Part shown: positions 45,912 through 53,596 of the stretch, piece by piece
Layout: each line of letters opens with the position of its first letter
Position numbering within the stretch: position 1 is the stretch's first letter
From: Burkholderiaceae bacterium
Lineage (GTDB): Bacteria; Pseudomonadota; Gammaproteobacteria; Burkholderiales; Burkholderiaceae_B
DNA length: 64,000 nucleotides
Assembly (NCBI GenBank): GCA_030728985.1
Contig: JANQYI010000012.1
Coordinates: forward strand, 62,001 to 126,000
Reading direction: 5' to 3'
Notes under the pieces: model-generated
Told to the model about the DNA's origin: nothing
What the model saw: only the letters and a program-made list of their open reading frames with translations
Database searches by the model: none
Made by a program: the position numbers and the translations under genes

Positions 45912-46277
45912 CTAGCGTTGCGGGCTCGGGGCTGCACACGACTGCAACCACTCTAGCGAGACAAAATCCAGTGCGCGTTTGTGCGTGGACTCCAGAAATA
46001 CCTGAGGTGCGACGCCGGCTTCAAAAGCCTCTTTCCATCTGAGTGCACACAAACACCAACGATCGCCGGCTTCTAGACCCGGGAAACGATAATGAGGCAT
46101 CGGGGTCGTTAAATCGTTGCCGCGCTGCTTGGAAAACTCCAGAAACTCTTGCGTCATTTTCGCGCAAATGACGTGGGATCCCAGATCGTCGGCTTGCGTG
46201 TTGCAACAGCCGTCCCTGAAGTATCCCGTTAGTGGGTCATAAGAGCAGGCGATGAGTTCGGTGCCTAGGACATTCAT
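45912..46277 (-). CDS. DUF2237 family protein (121 aa)
   Basis: A small cytosolic protein with the family hallmarks: NVLGTELIACSYDPLTGYFRDGCCNT, HVICAKMTQEFLEFSKQRGNDLTTPMP, and PGLEAGDRWCLCALRWKEA. It has seven or more conserved cysteines (CC and CLC motifs), compatible with metal or thiol chemistry, though the function is unknown. The ATG overlaps the stop of the MerR-type regulator gene by four bases, so the two form an operon. Confidence 0.92.
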   Translation of the reverse strand: MNVLGTELIACSYDPLTGYFRDGCCNTQADDLGSHVICAKMTQEFLEFSKQRGNDLTTPMPHYRFPGLEAGDRWCLCALRWKEAFEAGVAPQVFLESTHKRALDFVSLEWLQSCAAPSPQR

Positions 46278-47245
46278 AATTCAATCCCTTCGTGTTGTGC
46301 CACTTTTTCCAAGGCATGCTCAAAGAGCGCACGGGCCGAGCCGGAAACCGAGGTGAGGTAGGCGTGTAAATGTGCATCCTCGGTGCTTTTATTCAGACAT
46401 TCCAGACTGTACTGCTCAAAGCTGGCGAGTTGAGCGATGATTTCCGCTACATGGCGGGGACATTCGCATAAAACATTGGTTGAAATACCTGCGACCCGAG
46501 CGAGCGTCTCATCAGAGTATTTGCGGGCCGGAATCATCGAGCTTGATGTGGCTTCGCTTAGCGAGTGATTCGCATCCACGTTAAGAACTGAGCGAATGAG
46601 TTCGGCTAACTCATAGTCGGTGATGGGCTCACGCCTCACAAGCATCCCGGCTGTACGCATGGCATGCGCGACCTGTTCCCGACCGTAGTTGTAGAGCACG
46701 ATGACTTTCGTGGCGGTATTTTTCACGGTGATACGTTGAATATCGCGCATGACAATTTCATGCAGGGTGTTGACTTTTAACAGCAGTATTTCTGCAGGCT
46801 GTTCAAAAGGACCGATTTGGGCTGCGTCAACATCGGCAAAGATATTGGTTACTTCGATGCTGCAGCCAAGCAAGTTGGAGGAAAAGTTTTTAGTTTCGAT
46901 GCGTCCGGCCAAAGCCAAGCCAATCACCGCCATTTTTACGCTTTGCGGTTGCTTTTGTCTGGGCACAAACGCGCCGCCATGACGGTGTTTGTTGTGGAGC
47001 TGACTAAGCGCGTGAATATCCAGATTCGCAATGGTACTAATTGCGTGCCCTTCATCGCATAACTGTTTCATGAGGGTCGCGCGCAGGAGATCTTCCTCGC
47101 CGTACATCCGATGTTGACCCCCGGTTTTGACAGGCTTAAAGGCCGCATAGCGGGATTCCCAAACTCTCAAGGTCGGAACGGGAATGCCGGCCAGTTTGGA
47201 AATGGTTCCGATCCGATAGCTGTGGTTTTTTTCACTAACAGGCAT
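46274..47245 (-). CDS. MerR-type regulator with a large C-terminal domain (323 aa)
   Basis: The N-terminal winged helix YRIGTISKLAGIPVPTLRVWESRY, followed by GGQHRMYGEEDLLRA, is the MerR-family DNA-binding unit of the CarH/LitR/CarA branch (the W-E-x-RY form). The C-terminal part (about 95-320) has a Rossmann-like segment in the place of a cobalamin-binding domain. I see no E/DxHxxG cobalamin His motif, so B12 or light sensing is not supported. ATG 47245 was preferred over TTG 47260. It is divergent from the Rrf2-type gene and coupled to DUF2237. A tandem 11-bp repeat lies just upstream and may be its own operator. Confidence 0.85.
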   Translation of the reverse strand: MPVSEKNHSYRIGTISKLAGIPVPTLRVWESRYAAFKPVKTGGQHRMYGEEDLLRATLMKQLCDEGHAISTIANLDIHALSQLHNKHRHGGAFVPRQKQPQSVKMAVIGLALAGRIETKNFSSNLLGCSIEVTNIFADVDAAQIGPFEQPAEILLLKVNTLHEIVMRDIQRITVKNTATKVIVLYNYGREQVAHAMRTAGMLVRREPITDYELAELIRSVLNVDANHSLSEATSSSMIPARKYSDETLARVAGISTNVLCECPRHVAEIIAQLASFEQYSLECLNKSTEDAHLHAYLTSVSGSARALFEHALEKVAQHEGIEL

Positions 47246-47268
47246 GGTTTTTTTCTGCAAAGAGTATT

Positions 47269-47290
47269 TTGAATAGATATTGAATAGATT
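47269..47290. repeat. Tandem 11-bp direct repeat, probable operator
   Basis: TTGAATAGATA and TTGAATAGATT follow each other directly (10 of 11 bases identical), a period of one helical turn. They lie 24 bases upstream of the MerR-type ATG at 47245. Related boxes occur further along the same intergenic region in both orientations (AATCTAATAGG at 47318, TTTATTAGAAA at 47341). MerR proteins of the CarH type are known to bind 11-bp direct repeats, which makes autoregulation plausible. Confidence 0.5.
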
Positions 47291-47404
47291 AAATCATATT
47301 TTTAACAAAATATGCAAAATCTAATAGGTTTTGAGTGGAATTTATTAGAAATTGACGTATATTTAAGTTTCTAAATCTACTCGTCACAGGACTAAGGATT
47401 AAAA

Positions 47405-47899
47405 ATGAGCGCCAATGAATCCAAGCATGCTCTGGGCCTAGTGGTTTTGCTTGCTGCATTGCCAAACGGCGAGGCTTTGACCACGCAAGATCTCGCTCGA
47501 CATCTCGGGCTATCTGTGTCTTATGTTGAAAATTTGTTGAAAGGTTTGCGGACAAAAAACCTGTTGAGATCTAATCGAGGACCTCGCGGTGGACACCGTT
47601 TTGATGGTGAATTGACCAGCTTGAGCGTATGGGATGTGGTCTCAATTTTTGGTGGATCAGAGCTACCGCCCGCTGAGCCGAACGATCAGGGACACGTGAC
47701 GGCTTGGCTCGAAGCTGAATACGAGCATATCAAAAACGAGTTCTTGAAAGCCGTGCCCTTATACAAGCTCATCGGAAAGCCTGGTGATTATGATTTGTCG
47801 CTCGAATGGGAACTCACGGCCGATGATTTCCAGCCGATGCTGCATACCTTGGCGACAAGAGCCCTTGAGCATGACGAAGACTACGCTCACACGGAGTGA
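47405..47899 (+). CDS. Rrf2-family transcriptional regulator without cysteines (164 aa)
   Basis: N-terminal winged helix: HALGLVVLLAALPNGEALTTQDLARHLGLSVSYVENLLKGLRTKNLLRSNRGPRGGHRF, the Rrf2 layout with the RGPxGG wing. Iron-sulfur Rrf2 proteins (IscR, NsrR) carry three cysteines in the region after the wing; this protein has none at all, so it cannot bind a cluster in that way. It may sense another signal or act as a partner protein. Its 3' end overlaps the TIGR03643 gene by 29 bases, suggesting an operon with that gene and the small Cys-rich gene. Confidence 0.9.
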   Translation: MSANESKHALGLVVLLAALPNGEALTTQDLARHLGLSVSYVENLLKGLRTKNLLRSNRGPRGGHRFDGELTSLSVWDVVSIFGGSELPPAEPNDQGHVTAWLEAEYEHIKNEFLKAVPLYKLIGKPGDYDLSLEWELTADDFQPMLHTLATRALEHDEDYAHTE

Positions 47900-48146
47900 G
47901 ATTTCAAGAGTGATCGAGATGGCGTGGGAAGATCGCACTCCATTTGAGGCGATCGAGCGTCAGTTTGGCCTCGATGAAAGCCGGGTTATTTCTTTGATGC
48001 GCACTGAACTTAAACTTTCGTCCTTTAAACTGTGGAGAGCGCGCGTCACGGGCCGTCGTACCAAGCATGCCGCACGGCGTCCTGCTGCCATGATTGATGG
48101 CAGTCGACATACTGCCTGCCTGGGACAACCTTCGAGACCCCAATAG
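47871..48146 (+). CDS. TIGR03643 family protein (91 aa)
   Basis: The core SRVIEMAWEDRTPFEAIERQFGLDESRVISLMRTELKLSSFKLWRARVTGRRTKH matches the TIGR03643 family of small basic proteins with a helix-turn-helix-like pattern. The function is unknown. The C-terminal tail (about 22 residues) is unconserved. ATG 47871 places the family start directly and overlaps the end of the Rrf2 gene; the in-frame ATG at 47784 lies further inside that gene. Confidence 0.85.
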   Translation: MTKTTLTRSEISRVIEMAWEDRTPFEAIERQFGLDESRVISLMRTELKLSSFKLWRARVTGRRTKHAARRPAAMIDGSRHTACLGQPSRPQ

Positions 48147-48167
48147 AAATCACTTTAAAGGATCGCC

Positions 48168-48320
48168 ATGCAAGAGGACAAAAGATGTTGTGGATCTGGT
48201 ACCTGCATCATTAACGAAGAAGGGGTATGCTGGTGTGGACAGCGTTGGGACGGAGAGAAGATGTGTTTTGATCCACCACCCGAGCCGTCCCCCGATAAGT
48301 CAGGTGTCGAAAAAACCTAG
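48168..48320 (+). CDS. Small Cys-rich protein (50 aa)
   Basis: Below the usual ORF length cut-off. The N-terminal 35 residues have six cysteines arranged CC-x4-C-x7-C-x-C-x9-C, with WCGQRWDGEKMC as the most distinctive block, and a Pro-rich polar tail. The spacing suggests a small metal-binding or disulfide-knotted module. I recall similar short proteins with an E-C-W-C-G-Q-x-W-D-G block in Burkholderiales but cannot name a family. It lies 21 bases after TIGR03643 and 20 bases before the dioxygenase, so it is probably co-transcribed with both. Confidence 0.7.
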   Translation: MQEDKRCCGSGTCIINEEGVCWCGQRWDGEKMCFDPPPEPSPDKSGVEKT

Positions 48321-48340
48321 CCCACTCCTCTGAGACTCCA

Positions 48341-49108
48341 ATGTCCATTCAAACGCTCGAACCTCCGCTCACTGCCGCCACCGAGCTGAGTGCGACGCTG
48401 AAAAAGCAGGGTTTTGCGGTTCTTGATTCGCAAAGTGTGGTCGAACTCAGTGGTACGACGCTCGAAGCTTTGCGTGCGTTAGAAAGTACGTGGTCAGCGT
48501 TGGCGCCCGACCAATACCTCAAAGATGGGGGGCGTTATCGTTATCGCCGCCACGGCAGTTTCACGGTTAATGGTAAAGACGTAACCGCTGTGGCGCATCG
48601 AGCGCATTGGCAACCCCTTTCTTATAACGCTTTGCATGGCGGAATGCACAGATGGTTTGAGCCTATCGAAGCGCATGTTTCACAAGCGCCCGCCTGGCAA
48701 GCACTGTTACGTTTTTTGGGCGGCGTCGCCTCCGAGATGCGCGGACTTCAACCATGGTTTGTTGAAGCCCATCAGTTTAAAATCGATACGGCTGATGGGA
48801 TTGGTCGCCCCACGCCCGAGGGAGCGCATCGGGATGGTGTACAACTTGTCGCGGTATTTTTAATCGGACGTCACGACATCAAAGGTGGTGAAACCCGAGT
48901 CTTTGACATGGCCACGCCTTTCGGTCAGCGCTTTACTCTGACAGAACCTTGGTCTGTGCTTTTGCTCGATGATGAGCGCGTCATCCATGAAACGACTCCA
49001 ATACAGCCTGCCGATAAAAATGGTTGGCGAGATACCTTGGTAGTCACTCTCAGAGCGGGATCATTTCTCGACGATCCCGCCCTTGTGCTGAAAAAAATTA
49101 AACTTTAA
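48341..49108 (+). CDS. 2-oxoglutarate/Fe(II)-dependent dioxygenase family protein, PF10014 type (255 aa)
   Basis: The core has PEGAHRDGVQLVAVFLIGR (HxD iron ligands), GGETRVFD, LLLDDERVIHETTPI (distal His) and RDTLVVTLR (Arg for 2-oxoglutarate). This matches the 2OG-Fe dioxygenase family that includes the Bacillus L-isoleucine 4-hydroxylase. RYRYRRHGSF near residue 70 is also conserved in the family. It probably hydroxylates a free amino acid or related compound in the cytosol; the substrate is not known. It is the last gene before a hairpin terminator at 49122. Confidence 0.88.
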   Translation: MSIQTLEPPLTAATELSATLKKQGFAVLDSQSVVELSGTTLEALRALESTWSALAPDQYLKDGGRYRYRRHGSFTVNGKDVTAVAHRAHWQPLSYNALHGGMHRWFEPIEAHVSQAPAWQALLRFLGGVASEMRGLQPWFVEAHQFKIDTADGIGRPTPEGAHRDGVQLVAVFLIGRHDIKGGETRVFDMATPFGQRFTLTEPWSVLLLDDERVIHETTPIQPADKNGWRDTLVVTLRAGSFLDDPALVLKKIKL

Positions 49109-49121
49109 AAATTTAAAATCG

Positions 49122-49144
49122 AAACGTCAGTACGTTTATTTTTT
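49122..49144 (+). terminator. Short hairpin terminator after the dioxygenase gene
   Basis: AAACGT-CAGT-ACGTTT (49122-49137) is a perfect 6-bp stem with a four-base loop, followed by ATTTTTT. The stem is AT-rich, so it is weak. The right arm overlaps the stop of the convergent cusF-like gene (49136), leaving room for little else between the two genes. Confidence 0.5.
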
Positions 49145-49432
49145 CTTTATTTTTCCTACCGAGTATTGACCGTTCGCTTCAAAGGCTTCGAAAAGTATTT
49201 CGTCACCGGGCGCGAGATTTTTCAATTGAGCGGGTTGTTTGGCGACAAACACCATGGTCATTGGCGGCATATCGAGCGCCTTGATTTCGCCGTGACGGAT
49301 CGTGATTTTATTGTTGTCTAGGTCGATGCGGCGAACGACGCCCTCTGCCATGGCTTGAGCCAAGGCGCTTGCACTGAAACCAAGCGTGGCGAGTGTGAGT
49401 GAAATGTTGATCAATGATTGTTTAAGATTCAT
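49136..49432 (-). CDS. CusF-like periplasmic copper-binding protein (98 aa)
   Basis: A signal peptide (ending ASALAQA) leads to the small OB-like domain of PF11604. It has ITIRHGEIKALDMPPMTMVFVAK: the His, the two Met and the nearby residues form the Cu(I)/Ag(I) site of CusF, although the Trp of the E. coli site is not obvious here. It carries Cu(I) in the periplasm. It is the last gene of the minus-strand copper operon; the ATG shares one base with the stop of the cupredoxin gene. Confidence 0.9.
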   Translation of the reverse strand: MNLKQSLINISLTLATLGFSASALAQAMAEGVVRRIDLDNNKITIRHGEIKALDMPPMTMVFVAKQPAQLKNLAPGDEILFEAFEANGQYSVGKIKKK

Positions 49433-49932
49433 TACTTTGCTCCTGCGATCACGTTAATTTTTCCGACCATGCCTGCCTCGTAATGTCCGGGCAGCAGACA
49501 GGCAAAGTCAAACTGACCTGCGCGATTGAAGTTCCAGATGATGTCGGCGTTTTTGCCGGGAGAGACGTGCGCCATATAGGGCTCGTCGTGCTCCATATTC
49601 GGATGTTTCTTCATCATCTGAGCATGCGTATCGAGCTCTTGTTTGGTGCCGATCACCAGTTCGTGCATCACTTTGCCGACATTTTTAACGGTCAGCCTAA
49701 CCGTTTCGCCTTGTTTGACGGTGATTTGAGCTGGCACGAAGCGCATGGTGTCGAGCATCGTGATCTCAATGGTCCGAGTCACGGCTTTCGCGTCGCCGCC
49801 GATGCCCCAGTCCTTTTGCTCCTTGGGCATATCGTGGTGCGCTTTATGACTCGCTTGGTGAGCCAGCGCAGGAAGAGCCATGGTCGCAAAAGAAAGAGCA
49901 ACGAGCGGGGGAGTGAATATTTTTTTCATCAT
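49432..49932 (-). CDS. Periplasmic cupredoxin (166 aa)
   Basis: A signal peptide (ending LPALA) is followed by a His-rich segment (HQASHKAHHDMPKEQKDW) and then a cupredoxin domain. MRFVPAQITVKQGETVRLTVKNVGKVMHELVIG supplies the first His, and FDFACLLPGHYEAGMVGKI supplies the Cys, His and Met of a type 1 site. A Met/His-rich loop (QMMKKHPNMEHDEPYM) may bind further copper. It is similar to the cupredoxins found beside multicopper oxidases in copper resistance operons, and probably passes electrons or copper to the oxidase encoded just upstream. Confidence 0.9.
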   Translation of the reverse strand: MMKKIFTPPLVALSFATMALPALAHQASHKAHHDMPKEQKDWGIGGDAKAVTRTIEITMLDTMRFVPAQITVKQGETVRLTVKNVGKVMHELVIGTKQELDTHAQMMKKHPNMEHDEPYMAHVSPGKNADIIWNFNRAGQFDFACLLPGHYEAGMVGKINVIAGAK

Positions 49933-49960
49933 GGTGATACCTGTACGAAGAGAGACTTAA

Positions 49961-51394
49961 TCAATGTTTATGTGAACCGCTGGTTGAGCCGCTAGGTTTG
50001 CGAACCCGTGCATTGCCATCGCCCGCTGCGGGAGTCGCTGCAGAGGGGGCAGATTGAGCGCCACTATTTCGACTGATTGTAGGCGTGGTGCCTTTGTATT
50101 CGTAAGACTTTGTTCCTGGGGGTTGTTTATACCAGCCTGGATCGGAGTAGTCGTTGGGTTTTAGATCTTCACGCACTTTGAGCGTAGTGAACATGCCGCC
50201 CATCCCGATGGGCCCATAAGGTCCTGTGCCGGCCATCATGGGTATCGTGTTTGGGGGCAACTCCATTTCCATTTCCTTCATGTCGTACATGCCGCGTTCG
50301 CCCATCACCATGTAGTCGGGTACGACTTTCTGGAGTCGTCCAACCAGGCCTTGATGGTTGATGCCGATCATGGTCGGAACATCGTGACCCATCGCGCCCA
50401 TGGTGTGGTGGCTCTTGTGGCAATGCACAGCCCAGTCGCCAGGTTCGTCGGCGATGAATTCGATTTGGCGCATCTGGCCAACTGCGATGTCCTCAGTGAC
50501 TTCAGGCCAGCGCGCAGAAACAGGAACTGGACCGCCGTCGGTTCCAGTGACTTCAAATTCGATGCCATGAACATGAAACGGGTGGTTGGTCATGGTTAAG
50601 TTGCCAATCCGGATTCGTACACGATCACCTAGCTTTGCGACCATGGGCGAAATGCCCGGATAGACGCGGCTGTTAAAAGACCAGATATTAAAGTCCAACA
50701 TCGTGTTGACCTTTGGGGTCTTACTGCCTGGTTCGACATCAAAGGCATTAAGTAAAAGACAATAGTCACGATCGACTACGCTGATATTGGGGTGATTGCC
50801 TTTAGGATGTGTCACCCAAAATCCCATCATTCCCATCGCCATTTGCGTCATTTCATCAGCATGTGGGTGATACATGAAGGTACCGGGGCGCTTGGCCACG
50901 AATTCGTAAACAAAGGTTTTACCCACGGGAATAGGGGGTTGATTTAAGCCGCTCACACCATCCATTCCATTGGGTAGTCGCTGGCCATGCCAGTGGATCG
51001 TCGTTTTTTCAGGGAGTCGATTGGTCACAAAAATGCGGACTCGATCACCCTCGACCACTTCGATGGTGGGACCTGGGCTCTGGCCGTTGTAGCCCCACAT
51101 GTTGACCTTGAAACCGGGTGACATTTCGCGAACGACAGGTTCTGCGACTAGGTGAAACTCTTTGACACCCTCGTTCAGACGATAGGGTAAGGTCCAGCCA
51201 TTCAGGGTCACGACGGGCCGATAACGGGCCTCGAGACCTTCGGTTTCAGGACCGCGCCAGGGCGGTGCTGTGCCAGCGCTCGGTTGATAAACGGGTTCAG
51301 GCACACTGGCCAGTGCATGCTTGCCAACGGCCGTTGCGGTGACCGTACCGGCTAAACCGATGAGGGCGTTGTGGATAAAGTCTCTACGTTCCAT
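49961..51394 (-). CDS. Multicopper oxidase, copper-resistance type (477 aa)
   Basis: A twin-arginine-like leader (MERRDFIHNALIGLAG) suggests folded export to the periplasm. Copper sites are visible: TTIHWHGQRLP and MYHPHADEM (trinuclear cluster), MTNHPFHVHGIEF, and VHCHKSHHTMGAMGHD (type 1 plus cluster His-Cys-His). Met-rich stretches (MTQMAMGMMGF; MKEMEMELPP) fit a Cu(I) oxidase of the CopA/CueO function, but the domain layout is closer to a shorter CopA-like group. The C-terminal tail is Ser/Ala-rich and ends SGSHKH. It oxidises Cu(I) to the less toxic Cu(II). The gap to the TolC gene is six bases. Confidence 0.92.
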   Translation of the reverse strand: MERRDFIHNALIGLAGTVTATAVGKHALASVPEPVYQPSAGTAPPWRGPETEGLEARYRPVVTLNGWTLPYRLNEGVKEFHLVAEPVVREMSPGFKVNMWGYNGQSPGPTIEVVEGDRVRIFVTNRLPEKTTIHWHGQRLPNGMDGVSGLNQPPIPVGKTFVYEFVAKRPGTFMYHPHADEMTQMAMGMMGFWVTHPKGNHPNISVVDRDYCLLLNAFDVEPGSKTPKVNTMLDFNIWSFNSRVYPGISPMVAKLGDRVRIRIGNLTMTNHPFHVHGIEFEVTGTDGGPVPVSARWPEVTEDIAVGQMRQIEFIADEPGDWAVHCHKSHHTMGAMGHDVPTMIGINHQGLVGRLQKVVPDYMVMGERGMYDMKEMEMELPPNTIPMMAGTGPYGPIGMGGMFTTLKVREDLKPNDYSDPGWYKQPPGTKSYEYKGTTPTISRNSGAQSAPSAATPAAGDGNARVRKPSGSTSGSHKH

Positions 51395-51400
51395 GATTTT

Positions 51401-52687
51401 TTAGTGGCCTTTGCCAGAAGAGCTGTTGGTGTCGGGGCCGCCAACGTTACTGCCAGGGCCCGCATACGGTGCGCCTGCGAGCAGTGCCCGCATGTCCGTC
51501 AAAGCGATCCAGAAGGATTGTTTGGCCTGCGCGACGGCGAGCTCGGACTGCATCTTGGTTTGCGCTTTAGCGATCAGCTCCCAGGTGCTGATGAACATAC
51601 CGTTGTAGCGCATGAGGGCTTCCTCTTCTGCACCGCTGTAGAGGCGTTGGAGTTTGTTCAAAATGTCTGAAGCCTGCGTGTGGACTGCGCGTAAATGTTC
51701 GCGTGCTTGCAGCAAGTCTGATTTTGTTTTGATGCTCAAACGCAGCGCTTCTGCACGCGCTTTGATCGCTTTGTCGAGGTCATGATTCCATAGTATTTTT
51801 GTGCGATCTACCGTGGGAATCGCGCTGGTCCAGTTGGTGCTGGCGCTCAACAGCGTATCGAGCTGCTGCCGCCATTGCTCCAGCATGGCAGGACCGACGA
51901 TCCGTTCGTAGTACTGCACCTCTTTTTCCAGCAAACTGTAGTGAGGATGACGGGCGAGAATTTCAGTGAGTTGTTGCTCAAGTGGAATGAGCAATTCGGA
52001 CAAGCCACTCAGACTCGCGGGCTTTGGCAGTGCGTTAGGTAAGCGCCAGTGATCAGAACCAATTTGTGCGAAGAGTTTTTGGCGAGCATTAAACGCAGCC
52101 TGATCCGCGAGCATCAGTTGGTTGCGTGCGGACTGGTAGCCGATCTCGACATCGATCAGTCTGTTGCGTCCCCAATTGCCGACCTTTTCCATCCGTTTGG
52201 CGAGCTCAAGAGAGACGCTGGCTGCTTCAGCAATGCGTTGCTGGATGTTGAGTTGTTCTTTTGCGGAGACGGCTTCGACCCAGAGTTTTTGGGTGGTTAG
52301 TTGTAGGGCGAGTAGCTGTGAATCTCGGGAAAAGCGTTCAACGCTACTGATCGCCTGACTTGTCAAGAGGTCGGCATGCAGAACGAGGGCGGCTTTGCGC
52401 GCGGCTTCTTCTGTGAGTTCCGGCGCTGCGGTGTCTTCTTTAAAAGCACCGATTGACAAGCCCGGGTCACGCTCGACCAGTCCACTGCGAAGGTTGCGTT
52501 CGGCTTTCAGCAGATCGATGTGTCCGCGTGGATAGCGACCCACCTCGGTGTTGGCGTTACGCCATTGCTTAAGGTCTGCCTGTTGAGAGGGTTGACCCTG
52601 CGCATGTGCGGGCGGATTGAGGGCTGTCACGCTGAGTAAAGCCGTGAGCCATAAGCGAATGCCGGGTCGGGCTGTAGGTAAATGCAT
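51401..52687 (-). CDS. TolC-family outer membrane protein (428 aa)
   Basis: A signal peptide (ending PPAHAQ) is followed by long amphipathic alpha-helices with repeated Leu/Gln/Ala patterns (for instance LERQLLALQL- and LLQAREHLRAV-type stretches). This is the outer membrane efflux protein fold, although the beta-barrel strands are hard to see. In copper operons such proteins pair with CusBA; neither cusB nor cusA is in this window, so it may work with components encoded elsewhere. It is the first gene of the minus-strand copper operon, divergent from copR. Confidence 0.82.
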   Translation of the reverse strand: MHLPTARPGIRLWLTALLSVTALNPPAHAQGQPSQQADLKQWRNANTEVGRYPRGHIDLLKAERNLRSGLVERDPGLSIGAFKEDTAAPELTEEAARKAALVLHADLLTSQAISSVERFSRDSQLLALQLTTQKLWVEAVSAKEQLNIQQRIAEAASVSLELAKRMEKVGNWGRNRLIDVEIGYQSARNQLMLADQAAFNARQKLFAQIGSDHWRLPNALPKPASLSGLSELLIPLEQQLTEILARHPHYSLLEKEVQYYERIVGPAMLEQWRQQLDTLLSASTNWTSAIPTVDRTKILWNHDLDKAIKARAEALRLSIKTKSDLLQAREHLRAVHTQASDILNKLQRLYSGAEEEALMRYNGMFISTWELIAKAQTKMQSELAVAQAKQSFWIALTDMRALLAGAPYAGPGSNVGGPDTNSSSGKGH

Positions 52688-52791
52688 CGTTGCCTGTGCC
52701 GTTTTAGTGCGTTGATAGGCTTTCCCAAGAGCAATCCTGAGTCAGAATACGCTACTGTAGTGTCCGGTGGGCAAAGCACACGTGACGCCAA

Positions 52792-52809
52792 CATTACAAA
52801 ATTGTTATG
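52792..52809. promoter_or_regulatory. Palindromic Cop/Cus-type response-regulator box
   Basis: CATTACAAAATTGTTATG is palindromic at 14 of 18 positions and matches the CopR/CusR box pattern (inverted TTACA-type half sites around an AT centre). It lies in the 225-base gap between the TolC gene (start 52687) and copR (start 52913), so one site could control both divergent operons. Confidence 0.7.
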
Positions 52810-52912
52810 TTTGAGTGGGCGTAACGTGCCGACTGAGAGCTGGGGTTATAGTCCCTCAGGGCCGTGGCGTGGCGCTTAAAATCACAGAAGCAAATAAAGG
52901 GAGTCCGACCTG

Positions 52913-53596
52913 TTGAAAATCTTGATCGTCGAGGATGAGCCTAAAACAGGCGATTACTTGCGCCAAGGCTTGCGCGAGGCCGGTTTTTCCGTCGATCTTG
53001 TCCAAGATGGACTCGATGGCTTGCATTTAGGTATAGAGGGCGATCAGGATTTGATCATTCTGGATGTGATGTTGCCTCGCATGGATGGCTGGGGTGTTTT
53101 CCAGGCGCTGACTCAAGCAGGGATCACAACGCCCGTGATATTTCTGACAGCCAAGGATCAAGTCGAAGAACGCGTACGTGGGCTCGAGCTCGGTGCTGCG
53201 GACTATCTGGTCAAGCCCTTTTCGTTCGCCGAATTGCTGGCGCGCGTACGTAATGTCTTGCGGCGCGGCCCGGCTTCTGTAGAAAGTGCAACCCTGAAGG
53301 TAGCGGATCTGGAGGTTGATTTGCTGCGTCGACGCGTCACCCGAGCCGGGCGCCGAATTGATTTGACGCCCAAGGAGTTTGGTTTATTGGAATTGTTGGT
53401 GCGCCGTCAGGGAGAAGTGTTACCGCGCTCTTTGATCGCTTCACTCGTTTGGGATATGAACTTTGATAGCGACACCAATGTTATTGAGGTCGCAATGCGT
53501 CGATTACGTGCCAAGGTCGATGAAGGTTTCGAAGTACGGCTAATTCAGACCGTGCGCGGCATGGGTTATGTGCTCGAGGTTCACGAGGCAAACTGA
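52913..53596 (+). CDS. copR: Heavy-metal response regulator, CopR/CusR type (227 aa)
   Basis: OmpR/PhoB family: receiver [23 protein letters not shown] with the phospho-acceptor Asp in [15 protein letters not shown] and Lys in DYLVKPFSF, then a winged-helix DNA-binding domain ([31 protein letters not shown]). The heavy-metal subfamily is recognised by [10 protein letters not shown]. The start codon is TTG at 52913, preceded by AAAGGGAG. It should bind the palindrome at 52792 and activate the copper operon. Its stop and the copS start share one base (TGATG). Confidence 0.94.
   Translation: MKILIVEDEPKTGDYLRQGLREAGFSVDLVQDGLDGLHLGIEGDQDLIILDVMLPRMDGWGVFQALTQAGITTPVIFLTAKDQVEERVRGLELGAADYLVKPFSFAELLARVRNVLRRGPASVESATLKVADLEVDLLRRRVTRAGRRIDLTPKEFGLLELLVRRQGEVLPRSLIASLVWDMNFDSDTNVIEVAMRRLRAKVDEGFEVRLIQTVRGMGYVLEVHEAN

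Noticed and set aside
46274-47245. MerR-type protein as a B12/light sensor of the CarH class
   Set aside because: The DNA-binding part fits that branch, but the His motif for cobalamin binding is not visible in the C-terminal half.
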